Source of the DNA: Anaerobium acetethylicum
GTDB lineage: Bacteria; Bacillota; Clostridia; Lachnospirales; Lachnospiraceae
Direction of reading: 5' to 3'
Assembly: GCF_900096945.1 (NCBI RefSeq)
Contig: NZ_FMKA01000001.1
Span: 552,291 to 616,290 of the forward strand
DNA length: 64,000 nt
The notes below the pieces were generated by a model. It searched no databases. It was not told the DNA's origin and was given only the letters and a program-made list of their open reading frames with translations. Of this stretch, positions 12,064 to 20,062 are shown piece by piece (positions within the stretch are counted from its first letter, which is position 1; every line of letters begins with the position of its first letter). Made by a program: the position numbers and the translations under genes.

Positions 12064-13225
12064 TCTTACGGTTCTCCCACTCCATAAAGCCTTGATTTTT
12101 TGCAGACTGGCAGATCGGTTGAATCAATGTATCCATGTTTTTTATAAATGCCTCCTCTGAAATTTCCGTGGAATATAGTCGCCCCTCCAAATCGGGATTG
12201 TTCAGATTTTTTCTTTTGTACTTTTGAAACAGTTTCCCTATCTCTTTATTGCTCTGCGCAATCCGAAAAGCGTCGTAATGTTGTTTTGATAATAATTCAA
12301 TATCCATACTCCTGTTTGGCAGTTGATTGCTTTTACTGATATTGATTTTCGCAAATGTCGGTGTCAGATTCCAAATTTCATCACTTGTAAGGTAAGACCA
12401 CGGAACAAAATGATCTATATGCATTTTCCCTAACTCATTGAAATTTTCGCTATTCAATGTTTTACCCGTATATATATCTTTCAATTGATGATGTTCTATA
12501 ATGACACTCCAGAAATTCATGGCAGATTTCAGATCCCGTTTTTCAGGAGGGCGAATCTTGAATGGTATACCAGGAACGTTCGGATTTCTCCGCTGAAGAT
12601 ATTGAATGATTTCATTCTGAATCCATCCACGGATAATAGCCTCATTTTTCTGGAGATACCCCACCCACTTCTCATTCATTCGTATCTGTCTTGCTTTTCC
12701 AGGCAGCTGCTCATAATAATAGAGCAGCCTCGCATCCTGCATTGCCTTCGTCTCTATATAGCGAAAATCACGCCATTCCTTATCAGACAACTTACCCAAA
12801 AAAGGTGCTTGTAAACGATAGGGTACATTCAGTACTAATTTCTGTTTGGCCTTTTTGACATTCTCATCATTGCTCGTCTTCAAAAATTGTATTATTTCCT
12901 CTTTTTTCGCCGCCGGCAATAATCCTGATGTATCACGAACCTGGTTGATCAAAATTTCCATTGCATCCGCCGGCCCAAGGTTTAAATGATATTCCATTAC
13001 CATATACCACGACTCTGCCACCATGCGGTGGATCAGCTGTTCATAGGTAATTACGACCTCGCCTTCACAGACTGCATCCAAAATCGCCTGAAACCAAAAC
13101 AATTTATAGCTCTGATTCTTGTCCCTGAAAATCCCAGCAAGAAGATGAACCGGCAAATCATCGGTATCTGGAAGCATGCAATTCAAACCATTTAATCTAT
13201 CTTTTCCAAAATCAGATTCAGCCAT
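12050..13225 (-). CDS. HNH endonuclease domain protein
   Basis: A 391-residue protein with a helical N-terminal region (1-230) of no recognisable family and an HNH nuclease domain near residues 250-300. The catalytic string reads HIDHFVPWSYLTSD with His269, Asp271 and His272, followed by WNLTPTF (Asn286) and KINISKSNQ (Asn295/Asn300), the pattern of McrA/Cas9-like HNH folds that nick double-stranded DNA through a single metal. The start ATG has AAGGGGAAATG upstream. It sits between sbcDC and a decayed recombinase and is followed by a small winged-helix-like ORF. A role in DNA defence is plausible from this context but is not shown. Confidence 0.75.
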   Translation of the reverse strand: MAESDFGKDRLNGLNCMLPDTDDLPVHLLAGIFRDKNQSYKLFWFQAILDAVCEGEVVITYEQLIHRMVAESWYMVMEYHLNLGPADAMEILINQVRDTSGLLPAAKKEEIIQFLKTSNDENVKKAKQKLVLNVPYRLQAPFLGKLSDKEWRDFRYIETKAMQDARLLYYYEQLPGKARQIRMNEKWVGYLQKNEAIIRGWIQNEIIQYLQRRNPNVPGIPFKIRPPEKRDLKSAMNFWSVIIEHHQLKDIYTGKTLNSENFNELGKMHIDHFVPWSYLTSDEIWNLTPTFAKINISKSNQLPNRSMDIELLSKQHYDAFRIAQSNKEIGKLFQKYKRKNLNNPDLEGRLYSTEISEEAFIKNMDTLIQPICQSAKNQGFMEWENRKIALR

Positions 13226-13488
13226 TTTTCATTTCCCCTTCCTTTTCTGATATTCGTTCAAATCCTATTGATAATTTTTCAGATAATTTTCACCGCCACT
13301 ATACCGATTAATATTCTCAAGCAACTCTTCTGTCAGTTGCTTCTTGCGTATCTCTTTAAAAAAATTGTATCTTTTCAAAAAAAATCTAATATTTAGATTT
13401 TATCATATTTTCTGTTAATTGTTAAGGCATTGTATTTTTTGTATACGTATTTTTCGGGGCCAACTTTAAATAACTAAGTACAATTTAT

Positions 13489-14137
13489 TTGTTGCAGATA
13501 AACGTGAAAGAAGCTGCAACTATCAGGCATATCTTTAAAGCGGTGGTAAATGGCCTTACAGTCGCGGAAATACTGCAATGGCTGAATAACAATAGATATA
13601 CCACGAAATACGACACCAGGAAGACAAAGAAGGAATGCAGTACAAAGAGTGTCCGCTGGAATATTGCGGAAGGAATCGTAATGGATGAACTGGAAAAGCT
13701 GCTGTCTGAAAGAGGAATCGAAAAGATGGTTGATTATTTGATAAGCAAAATTGAGAAATTATCAAAGGAAATGTCAAAGGAGATCAAGGACCTTAAAAAG
13801 AAGCTGATCGCAAACGAAAAGCAGATCAACACACTTGTGGATGCCTTGCTGTCCGGTGTGAACTCTGATATGAGCAAGCACAAGATTAATTCCCTGGAAG
13901 CCGAGAAGAATAACATAATCGGAAGGATAGAATACTATGAGGACAGCGTGAAAGCGTCCAGCATCCCCAAGAAGGACCATATACATGCCTATCTAAGAAA
14001 GATATGGACATAAAAAATAAAGGCCCCGAAGACCAGCAAAGGATCATCAGGACCTATATTCAAAAGTAACAGTGTATCCAGACTACATCGAAATATTCTC
14101 GGATATGGATACAACCAGTGGAGCTGAGGGGAATCGA
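13489..14137 (+). pseudogene. 3' half of a large serine recombinase, frameshifted relic
   Basis: The frame from 13489 reads VKEAATIRHIFKAVVNGLTV and AEILQWLNNNRYTTK, matching the recombinase domain after the catalytic region of large serine integrases, then a coiled coil of about 70 residues. The N-terminal catalytic serine domain and the zinc ribbon are missing. The frame stops at 14013, but a +1 frame continues SKKDMDIKNKGPEDQQRIIR and a further shift gives VTVYPDYIEIFSDMDTTSG then AEGNR, the usual C-terminal tail. Two frameshifts plus the missing half mark a pseudogene. The last codons GAEGNR are encoded by the ssrA 3'-end sequence at 14119-14137, so this relic belongs to an element that also used that site. 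Confidence 0.8.
14119..14137. repeat. left attachment core (partial ssrA 3' end)
   Basis: TGGAGCTGAGGGGAATCGA, identical and in the same orientation as the ssrA 3' terminus at 38590-38608. The match stops on both sides, so this is not a second tmRNA or tRNA gene. It also encodes the GAEGNR tail of the serine recombinase relic. Confidence 0.75.
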
Positions 14138-14198
14138 TTGCGTTATCCATCGCCTGCCCCCTTGATTCCACTGGGTTTGCGGGTTCGGCTAATGCCTT

Positions 14199-14217
14199 TA
14201 CCCAAATACCACCCAAA
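14199..14217. repeat. candidate integrase arm-type sites, left end
   Basis: Two tandem copies, TACCCAAA (14199-14206) and CACCCAAA (14210-14217), 11 bp apart between the att core and the integrase stop codon. Three related copies with 11-12 bp spacing lie inside the right end at 38399-38429. Position and spacing suit the arm-binding domain of a tyrosine integrase; binding is inference. Confidence 0.5.
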
Positions 14218-14220
14218 CAA

Positions 14221-15417
14221 CTATACGACATTTAGAAGCTGAATTGCCTCCACCTGCTGCTGCTGAAGCACATGAATATATTTCGCCCTTGTTATGGCCT
14301 GGGATCCATGGCCCATTAATTTGCTGACGACGGAAATGTCTACTGATTTTCTTACCAGTGTCGAACCGAAACTATGCCTCAGGATATGGAGTCCGCAGTG
14401 ATCGATTCCTGCCTGCTTCAATACCAGGTCGAATGTCCTCTGCAGGTTCCTGCTTGTAACCGGCTTGCCATTTGAAGCGGATACGACCAGGTCCGTCACA
14501 ATGCCGTGCGCTTTATTGAACTTCAGAATCTCCTGAAGATAATGGATGGCGCTGTCATTTAGTGGAATGCATCTGACCCCGTTCGCTGTTTTGGTGGATG
14601 CCACCACCTGAATCCTCTTCTTCCCCGTGTCCTTCCCCCTGTTGACTACGTTGCTCATAACCGCCTTGTTGATGCTCATCGTCTTTTTCTCGAAGTCGAT
14701 ATCTTCAAAAGTGAGAGCCAGCATTTCGCCGACACGGACGCCGGTATTCAGCATGATCATATAGACAAATGCGTATTTGTAATATGGTTCGCCGTTCTGG
14801 CGTCTCATATCCGCCACCTCTTTTAACCGCTTCATTTCAACATCATCCAGCGAGAACATCTCTTTCGTCTTCACGACGAAGTTATCCGACCGTGGCATCT
14901 TTACAAGACACATTGGGTTGAAATTGATGTCTCCACGGAGTGCGGCATATTCAAACAGGGGATTCAAGAGTTCAAAAATCTTCTTCACGCTAGATCTCGA
15001 CATGGGCTGGGTTTTCCCATCCGAGGGATTTACCTTTTCATTGATAAGCCTCTGTATATCCGCCGAATCAAGGTTTCCCATCTGCCTCTTTCCGATTGTG
15101 TTTTTCACATGGTGGATATACGTACTCTCCATCCTGTCATAGGTGGAACTTTTAACAACGCCCAGCTTATAGGTGATCAGCCAGTTATAAAGATACTCGT
15201 TCAAAATTATCTTTTTGACGTTGTTATATCCTCTTGCCCTGAACCTGATATATTCCCTCAGCTTCTTTTTGACTTCGTTCTCCGTTTTGCCATACAGAGA
15301 TTTTGACTCGTTATCAATGCACAGCCGTGCTTCCCATGTTCCGTCCTTTCTCTGCCGGATGCTTCCCATCCCGTCATCTCTTCTTTGTTTCTTTTCATTT
15401 TGCATTTCGTCTGCCAT
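14221..15417 (-). CDS. int: tyrosine recombinase/integrase (phage/ICE type)
   Basis: Site-specific recombinase of 398 residues expected to integrate and excise the surrounding element. It has an N-terminal AP2-like arm-binding domain (about 17-60, GSIRQRKDGTWEARL), a SAM-like core-binding domain (about 70-165) and the catalytic domain (about 190-390). Catalytic residues are complete: Arg228 (TGVRVGE), Lys276 (STKT), His344 and Arg347 (LHILRHSFG), His370 (LMGHGS) and nucleophile Tyr380 (AKYIHV). AGGGGAAA precedes the ATG. It ends about 85 nt from the partial ssrA repeat and lies downstream of the excisionase-like gene, as in Tn916-type xis-int modules. Confidence 0.93.
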   Translation of the reverse strand: MADEMQNEKKQRRDDGMGSIRQRKDGTWEARLCIDNESKSLYGKTENEVKKKLREYIRFRARGYNNVKKIILNEYLYNWLITYKLGVVKSSTYDRMESTYIHHVKNTIGKRQMGNLDSADIQRLINEKVNPSDGKTQPMSRSSVKKIFELLNPLFEYAALRGDINFNPMCLVKMPRSDNFVVKTKEMFSLDDVEMKRLKEVADMRRQNGEPYYKYAFVYMIMLNTGVRVGEMLALTFEDIDFEKKTMSINKAVMSNVVNRGKDTGKKRIQVVASTKTANGVRCIPLNDSAIHYLQEILKFNKAHGIVTDLVVSASNGKPVTSRNLQRTFDLVLKQAGIDHCGLHILRHSFGSTLVRKSVDISVVSKLMGHGSQAITRAKYIHVLQQQQVEAIQLLNVV

Positions 15418-15494
15418 ATAAATTTCCCCTTTTTATACACCAGCAATAACCTTAGCTCTATTGTAGCATACGTACGTTCGATTTTCTATCATGA

Positions 15495-15698
15495 TTAATA
15501 AAATATCTCGTTTCCAATGTTATCTTCTATCCATTTTTCAAGTGCATTCTTGGTAGTAATATAATCCCTCCCTATTTTGACAACAGGTAAAACTCCTGAC
15601 TGCATAAGCTCACACATCTTCGTCTTGCCGAACCCGAATAGCTCCTGCAATTCTTTTGCATTCAATACTTTTATATTTGTGTCTTCTATGTTCTGCAC
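15495..15698 (-). CDS. xis: excisionase-like DNA-binding protein
   Basis: A 67-residue protein with a MerR/excisionase-type winged helix: VLNAKELQELFGFGKTKMCE, LMQSGVLPVVKIGRDY, then TTKNALEKWIEDN. Such proteins bend DNA at the attachment site and direct the integrase towards excision. It is 77 nt upstream of int on the same strand, the usual xis-int order. The start appears to be GTG with AAGGAAGG almost directly in front, so the exact start is uncertain. Confidence 0.82.
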   Translation of the reverse strand: MQNIEDTNIKVLNAKELQELFGFGKTKMCELMQSGVLPVVKIGRDYITTKNALEKWIEDNIGNEIFY

Positions 15699-16338
15699 CC
15701 TTCCTTATAAGTCATCTGGATATCCTGAACTATCATAACAGCCGCAACAGAATCGTTGCCACTGCTATGATCGGTGTAAATGCTGCTTCATTCTCTATAT
15801 CAGGTATTTTCCTCTTCCCAATCCCCCAGCCGGGTTCCATACGTACAGTCTTGTCATCGACCATCACTATATCCCAGCCAGAGCCTGTCCCGGCCGGATA
15901 TAAGAATGCCTCTTCTATGAAAATGCAAAATGCTGAGACTCATGTGCTGATTTACCTCATTAACTCCTGTAACACTATGAAGAGTCTCTTCATTCAGGTG
16001 AGTACAAGCCTCTGCTCATAACCTTGGGCGAACAAAAAAATCCCTTTGTCAGGTTGGTCGTCGCACGAAATGGGCTTGTACCGCCCGCCAGAAACTGTTC
16101 TGGCAGGTGAGGATAAACTTTGGACGTATGGTTGTCCTATTCAGTTTTCATCGGCTTATTCCTAAGCATGAATAAATTATACAAGATAAATCGCTATACT
16201 GAAACCAACCAGCACTACCACTTGACCTACCGTGATACTGCAAGTTACATCTCACAACCTGTTTTTTCTCGATACCTTCCAGGATTCCTTTCAGGGTTTT
16301 CAATGCCAGTTCGACCTGCTTTTTTTCTTTATGACAAG
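15699..16338. other. decayed stretch downstream of abiE
   Basis: No intact gene. Minus-strand frames hold coding-looking debris: around 15738-15945 a frame reads AGTGSGWDIVMVDDKTVRM and continues to a stop, and around 15975-16121 another reads FLAGGTSPFRATTNLTKG. Neither has a start codon with a ribosome binding site, and I recognise no family. The impression is of truncated genes left by deletions. Confidence 0.4.
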
Positions 16339-16518
16339 TTAGATTCCCTTATCTAAATAAAATTTAACACCTTCATCCCAAGCCTTTTTAGCATCAATTG
16401 CAAGAATAACTGGCTTATCATTACATCTTTTACCAACTTAAAATGCTGTTTCGATATCATTCGATAAATGAACATATTGCCTTACTTTTGGTAATAACCC
16501 TTGATTCTCTATTGAATT
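16339..16518 (-). pseudogene. C-terminal relic of RNA 2'-phosphotransferase (KptA/Tpt1)
   Basis: The minus-strand frame reads NQGLLPKVRQYVHLSNDIET, then AF, a stop at 16438-16440, then VGKRCNDKPVILAIDAKKAW followed by DEGVKFYLDKGI. This matches the conserved second half of KptA/Tpt1 (R-x-x-VHLS, VGKR, KPV-x-L-x-IDA, G-x-x-FY), which removes the 2'-phosphate from spliced RNA by transfer to NAD. The N-terminal half is absent and an in-frame stop interrupts the motif region, so this is a relic. Confidence 0.65.
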
Positions 16519-16618
16519 CAATCAGTTCGCTAATGGCAGCTTCTAACCAAGCCCAAAAATCATCATATTCTTTTCTTTGCTCATAACCTTCTGATGCAAA
16601 ATCATGCTTCTTTAGCAT
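16457..16618 (-). CDS. short ORF directly after the AbiEii gene, possibly truncated
   Basis: A 53-residue frame starting MLKKHDFASEGYEQRKEYDD with an ATG 4 nt after the AbiEii stop, so it could be the third cistron of that operon. The first 36 residues look like a normal acidic/aromatic helical protein; the remainder reads in a different frame over the KptA relic. It is most likely the 5' piece of a gene fused to unrelated debris by a deletion. No family recognised. Confidence 0.35.
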   Translation of the reverse strand: MLKKHDFASEGYEQRKEYDDFWAWLEAAISELIEFNRESRVITKSKAICSFIE

Positions 16619-16622
16619 ACTG

Positions 16623-17582
16623 TTATCTCAGTTCTGGTGGCTGCCTCATCTTCCACATTGCCATCGGATGATCTTTTACCCGTTCAATTATCTTCACATC
16701 CTGAAATAAAAGTTCTGGTTTGTACTCTTTATTTTCAAACGCAGTCATATATTCCATTTCTTCAGGCGTTACAATCATAAGTTCCTTTATGTATCTTTTA
16801 GCCTGTTTCTTCCTCTCGTCCAAGTCAAAGTTATCTTTTTTTCGAAGTACCGGAAATAAATCTCTTTTAATTTTCGAAAAATCAATGGTCTCGATTGCCG
16901 ATGTGTCAAATGTTTTATTTACCTTTTCCTGGGATATTGTATTGTAGAATATAATACATTTACGAAACAGCTCTTGCTCCGATTCACCAAACAAGCCAAA
17001 ATACTCCATGTTATTAAAATCATACAAATCCCTTGCCGCAGCTCTGCTCATTAATGCATTTGCCTTTGCAGCAAATATCTCCATAGGTGCAAGTGTAAGA
17101 ATCTCCATCTCATCTTCAAAAATATCAGTTAATATCCTGCTCTTTACTGGTTCGAAAATATGCGATCTGAGCGAATAATTCAGTTCAATCTTAATACTGT
17201 CTCTATTGCCTCCAGTATTCTGATATTGAAAATGAAATGCATCTAAACTAAAACTAAATCTTGATGCTGGTGAAATCTGATATCCTTCTTGCAGCATATA
17301 TTCCTTAAGTATTTGTGTTACTTTTTCTCGGGATATCTCCATATCTTCTCGATTATAGTTTTGTACAAAATCCATGTCTATATCAACCGAAAGCCTTGGA
17401 AGATTGAATACTGTCATGTTAATTGCTGTTCCACCTTTTAGCAAAAGATGTTCTCTCAGGTATTCCTGTTCATTGATAAACATCAGTATTTCCTTTAATC
17501 GAAGTACTTTTTCAAACGTATCTCGAACAAAACCGTTTTTCATTGCAATTCGTCCGATCTGCGCTTTATTATATTCCATCAT
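16623..17582 (-). CDS. abiEii: type IV toxin-antitoxin toxin AbiEii (nucleotidyltransferase)
   Basis: A 319-residue AbiEii/AbiGii-family protein, the growth-inhibiting nucleotidyltransferase of an abortive-infection system. The DNA polymerase-beta-like motif is present: LLLKGGTAINMTVFNLPRLS (Gly50-Gly51) followed by VDIDMDF with Asp67 and Asp69 as metal ligands. A later LMSRAAARDLYDF matches the conserved arginine/aspartate segment of the family. GAGGAG stands 7 nt before the first of two ATGs. Its start overlaps the antitoxin gene by 14 nt, the usual coupled arrangement. Family members transfer nucleotides, typically to tRNA; the substrate here is unknown. Confidence 0.9.
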   Translation of the reverse strand: MMEYNKAQIGRIAMKNGFVRDTFEKVLRLKEILMFINEQEYLREHLLLKGGTAINMTVFNLPRLSVDIDMDFVQNYNREDMEISREKVTQILKEYMLQEGYQISPASRFSFSLDAFHFQYQNTGGNRDSIKIELNYSLRSHIFEPVKSRILTDIFEDEMEILTLAPMEIFAAKANALMSRAAARDLYDFNNMEYFGLFGESEQELFRKCIIFYNTISQEKVNKTFDTSAIETIDFSKIKRDLFPVLRKKDNFDLDERKKQAKRYIKELMIVTPEEMEYMTAFENKEYKPELLFQDVKIIERVKDHPMAMWKMRQPPELR

Positions 17583-18345
17583 TTACAATCTCCTCTCCGT
17601 TCTTTATATGTGAAATACTTTTTGGTACAACTATTTTCCAGGTATCGTTATATACCGCATCACTGGTATCTTTGGTTAGATACCTTTTGCTTTTTCCAAT
17701 CTTTTGTCTGCATAATGAAAAAAATTCATCTGACAAACCAAGTTGTTTCCTTAAATTCCACAACAGAAATCCCATTTTTTGATACAAAAATTGATTGTTA
17801 TACGCTTCTAAATACTGTACGATTCTTTTCTCCTGCAAATTATGCAGTCCCTGGATATTTGCAATCGTTTCCTCTAATCCAGATATTTTATCCATATCTT
17901 TGATGGTGTCTACTAATGTGCGCTCTTTATCCGTCACTTTTATACCCCCACTATACTTCACAGATTCAATGCCCAGCTTACATTTTGCCAGAACGCACTG
18001 GTAGGTATAGCCATCAAATTCAAAAGACTGAAATTTGGTCTCTGAAGAAACATACACATCATAATAGACCTGATCAGCCAGACCATAATACTCCACTGCC
18101 GTATGATGAGAAACATAGGATGTTGGTGTAATGTTACTGGCAATTTGAAATCGGTTGGCAATTGGTGCACCAGTCTCTCCGCTGATACAGGTATACATAT
18201 TGTTCCGTATTTTAACTACAGTTCCTTGCTTCAAGAGCCGCTTAACTGCTGAGCGTGCACTTTCTATTTTATCTTTATCATAATATTTACATACATCTTC
18301 CATTGTAAATACTGGTACTTGCATTAATTCAAAGTATAGATTCAT
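17569..18345 (-). CDS. abiEi: type IV toxin-antitoxin antitoxin AbiEi
   Basis: A 258-residue antitoxin and transcriptional autoregulator. The N-terminal ~60 residues form a winged helix (FTMEDVCKYYDKDKIESARS, then LLKQGTVVKIRNNMY) and are followed by the AbiEi C-terminal domain with TPTSYVSHHTAVEYYGL and TDKERTLVDTI. GGAGGATGAT precedes the ATG. It is the first gene of the abiE operon. A 10-bp perfect inverted repeat overlapping the likely promoter at 18370-18397 is the probable autoregulatory operator. Confidence 0.9.
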   Translation of the reverse strand: MNLYFELMQVPVFTMEDVCKYYDKDKIESARSAVKRLLKQGTVVKIRNNMYTCISGETGAPIANRFQIASNITPTSYVSHHTAVEYYGLADQVYYDVYVSSETKFQSFEFDGYTYQCVLAKCKLGIESVKYSGGIKVTDKERTLVDTIKDMDKISGLEETIANIQGLHNLQEKRIVQYLEAYNNQFLYQKMGFLLWNLRKQLGLSDEFFSLCRQKIGKSKRYLTKDTSDAVYNDTWKIVVPKSISHIKNGEEIVNDGI

Positions 18346-18369
18346 ATCATCCTCCGTTTACTTTCTGCT

Positions 18370-18440
18370 AAAAATAGTTCATACACAAACTATTTTTCTT
18401 TGTTTTTAAACTATAATATCACTTTTTGAAATTAATGCAA
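18370..18440 (-). promoter_or_regulatory. abiE promoter with palindromic operator
   Basis: Reading leftward, a -35-like TTGCAT (18435-18440), a 16-nt spacer and a -10 TATTAT (18413-18418) lead to abiEi. Just downstream, AAAAATAGTT (18370-18379) and AACTATTTTT (18388-18397) form a perfect inverted repeat with an 8-nt centre; another AACTAT half-site lies at 18409-18414, overlapping the -10. AbiEi antitoxins are known to repress their own promoter by binding inverted repeats. The link here is inference. Confidence 0.62.
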
Positions 18441-19331
18441 GTTTATTTTCATGACATTTCAGGTCGTTATTAAACTAATTTTTTCAATTTTTAAACTTGT
18501 ATGATTTGCACAATCCCAAGTACCCCTTTACATCTCATGGTATCTGAGATTCTCTGCCTATGGCTCCAGAGCTTCCAGATCATTGCTTGCTTTCACAAAG
18601 GAATAAAAAATAATTCAAAAAGTGAAACCAGCAGAAAAGAAATTCTTCGGGAATTTGCTTTTGCTCTTGAATTTGAGAACATAGCAACAGGATTCGGATT
18701 ATAGTAATAATTATAGTAAAAACAAGGTATTAAGACAGGGCAATACCTCAACTCACTGCCTGTTCCTTTTTTCTTTTAACTTACCATGATTTATTGTCAG
18801 ATTCCGATGTGTTCATAGGGTCAAATATCGATTAATATTTTATTTTCAGCCATATTATCGGTGCTGTTGGGATGATAGGTCTGCTACTCGATATTCTTTA
18901 ATCTTTTCTAAAATTTCTTCAAGCCAGTCCCTCGCTTTAATTCCTAATGACGGGTAATAATCAACCAGTTCTGCCTACTATATTCATAAGTGGTCACCGT
19001 TACGAATCCACAGGTTGTCACTGGTCTCACAGAAACGGTGGCCCACCTTGTCATAGGTATAAACGGTTGTTTTTCCACCAGGTTCTGTTACTGAAACAAG
19101 ATAGGCACGAAAATAGGGACTGGAATCTTGTTACAATTCCAATCCCTTACTTTATTTTTTTAGTGTGTAAGTCTTTTGAATCCCTCTCTTAATTGTCACA
19201 CTTCTGTGGTGCCTTTTTTGATTAAACTAGTTAAATCCTCTTTATTCTTTACAAGCGATTTGCCAAATATACTGGATATCTCCAAATGTTTTGATTGTTC
19301 CTCTATTATTACGCAGGCCTCCTACTCATTA
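18441..19331. other. non-coding/decayed stretch between abiE and flavoprotein genes
   Basis: No intact gene in about 890 nt. It holds the upstream flank of the abiE promoter, an imperfect hairpin near 18726-18770 followed by a T-rich run, the RHS-repeat relic listed separately, and at 19195-19331 a minus-strand frame ending LEISSIFGKSLVKNKEDLTS that looks like the tail of an unrecognised gene. Confidence 0.4.
18950..19124 (-). pseudogene. RHS/YD-repeat relic
   Basis: A minus-strand frame reads VSVTEPGGKTTVYTYDKVGH and continues RFCETSDNLWIRNGD; after a frameshift it reads VTTYEYSRQNWLIITRH. The pattern (V)T-x-P-x-G-x-x-T-x-YTYD-x-x-G and TTYEY is that of YD repeats in RHS-family polymorphic toxins and wall-associated proteins. 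Only about two repeats remain, with frameshift and stop, so it is a fragment of a former large RHS gene. Confidence 0.6.
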
Positions 19332-19949
19332 TCATCTGCTGAAATTCGTGAATATATGTTCCTCCTTCTCCGGAAGACCATACTGTTCTTTACCCAGCTG
19401 TATGCTCTTAATTAAGAACGCCATATTTTTACCCAGCGTGCGCATAATCTGACATCCTTCTTTATCTGCGTAGACATCTTCTGGTGTGTATCCATGTACC
19501 ATATTCCAATACTGACTCGAAGCGATTGGCATATTTGATATTGTAAAATACTTATTCAGCTCATCAAAAGTAGCTGTTGTACCACCTCTTCTTGCCGATA
19601 CTACTGCTGCTCCAACCTTCATCGTCTTATCGCAGTTTGCACTGTAGAACAATCGGTCTGCAAATGAAACCAGCGTTCCATTTGCAGATGCATAATAAAC
19701 GGGAGAACCGACCACTATCCCATCACATTCTGCCAGTTTGGGGGCTGTTTCGTTCACGATATCATCAAAAACACATTTACCCGTAGTTTTACATTTACGG
19801 CAGCCAATACAGCCTCTGATGTCTTTATGTCCTACATGGATAATTTCTGTTTCAATCCCTTCCTGATTCAATGTCTTTTCAACTTCTGATAACGCCGTGT
19901 AAGTACATCCCTTTGCATTTGGACTTCCATTAATTAGTAATACTTTCAT
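19332..19949 (-). CDS. flavodoxin-like iron-sulfur flavoprotein / NADPH-dependent FMN reductase family
   Basis: Cytosolic flavin redox protein of 205 residues. The N-terminal FMN loop reads LLINGSPNAKGCTYTAL and a second flavin-binding segment is VVGSPVYYASANG. Between them lies the compact cysteine cluster CIGCRKCKTTGKC (CX2CX2CX5C), typical of archaeal and clostridial iron-sulfur flavoproteins that hold a [4Fe-4S] cluster. The ATG at 19949, preceded by AAAGAGGTT, fits the conserved N-terminus; an in-frame upstream extension lacks support. It is the first of four flavodoxin-fold genes in 4 kb, mixed with aldo/keto reductases. Reduction of quinones, O2 or peroxide is possible but not proven. 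Confidence 0.85.
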   Translation of the reverse strand: MKVLLINGSPNAKGCTYTALSEVEKTLNQEGIETEIIHVGHKDIRGCIGCRKCKTTGKCVFDDIVNETAPKLAECDGIVVGSPVYYASANGTLVSFADRLFYSANCDKTMKVGAAVVSARRGGTTATFDELNKYFTISNMPIASSQYWNMVHGYTPEDVYADKEGCQIMRTLGKNMAFLIKSIQLGKEQYGLPEKEEHIFTNFSR

Positions 19950-20062
19950 CAAGACAACCTCTTTTCGTTTTATATTTTCATAGTTGCAGCTGCATGTGAT
20001 GTAAGCTGTGTGCCGCATACACCCTGCACTAGCTGAAAGGTTTTCATGTTCCTTCCGTACTG

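Noticed and set aside
14119-14137. Possible second tmRNA or tRNA gene
   Set aside because: Only the last 19 nt of ssrA match; no acceptor partner, T-loop completion or tag region follows.
18840-18935. IS66-like transposase remnant (GIKARDWLEEILEKI in a minus-strand frame)
   Set aside because: The resemblance is short and generic; not enough conserved positions to call an insertion sequence.
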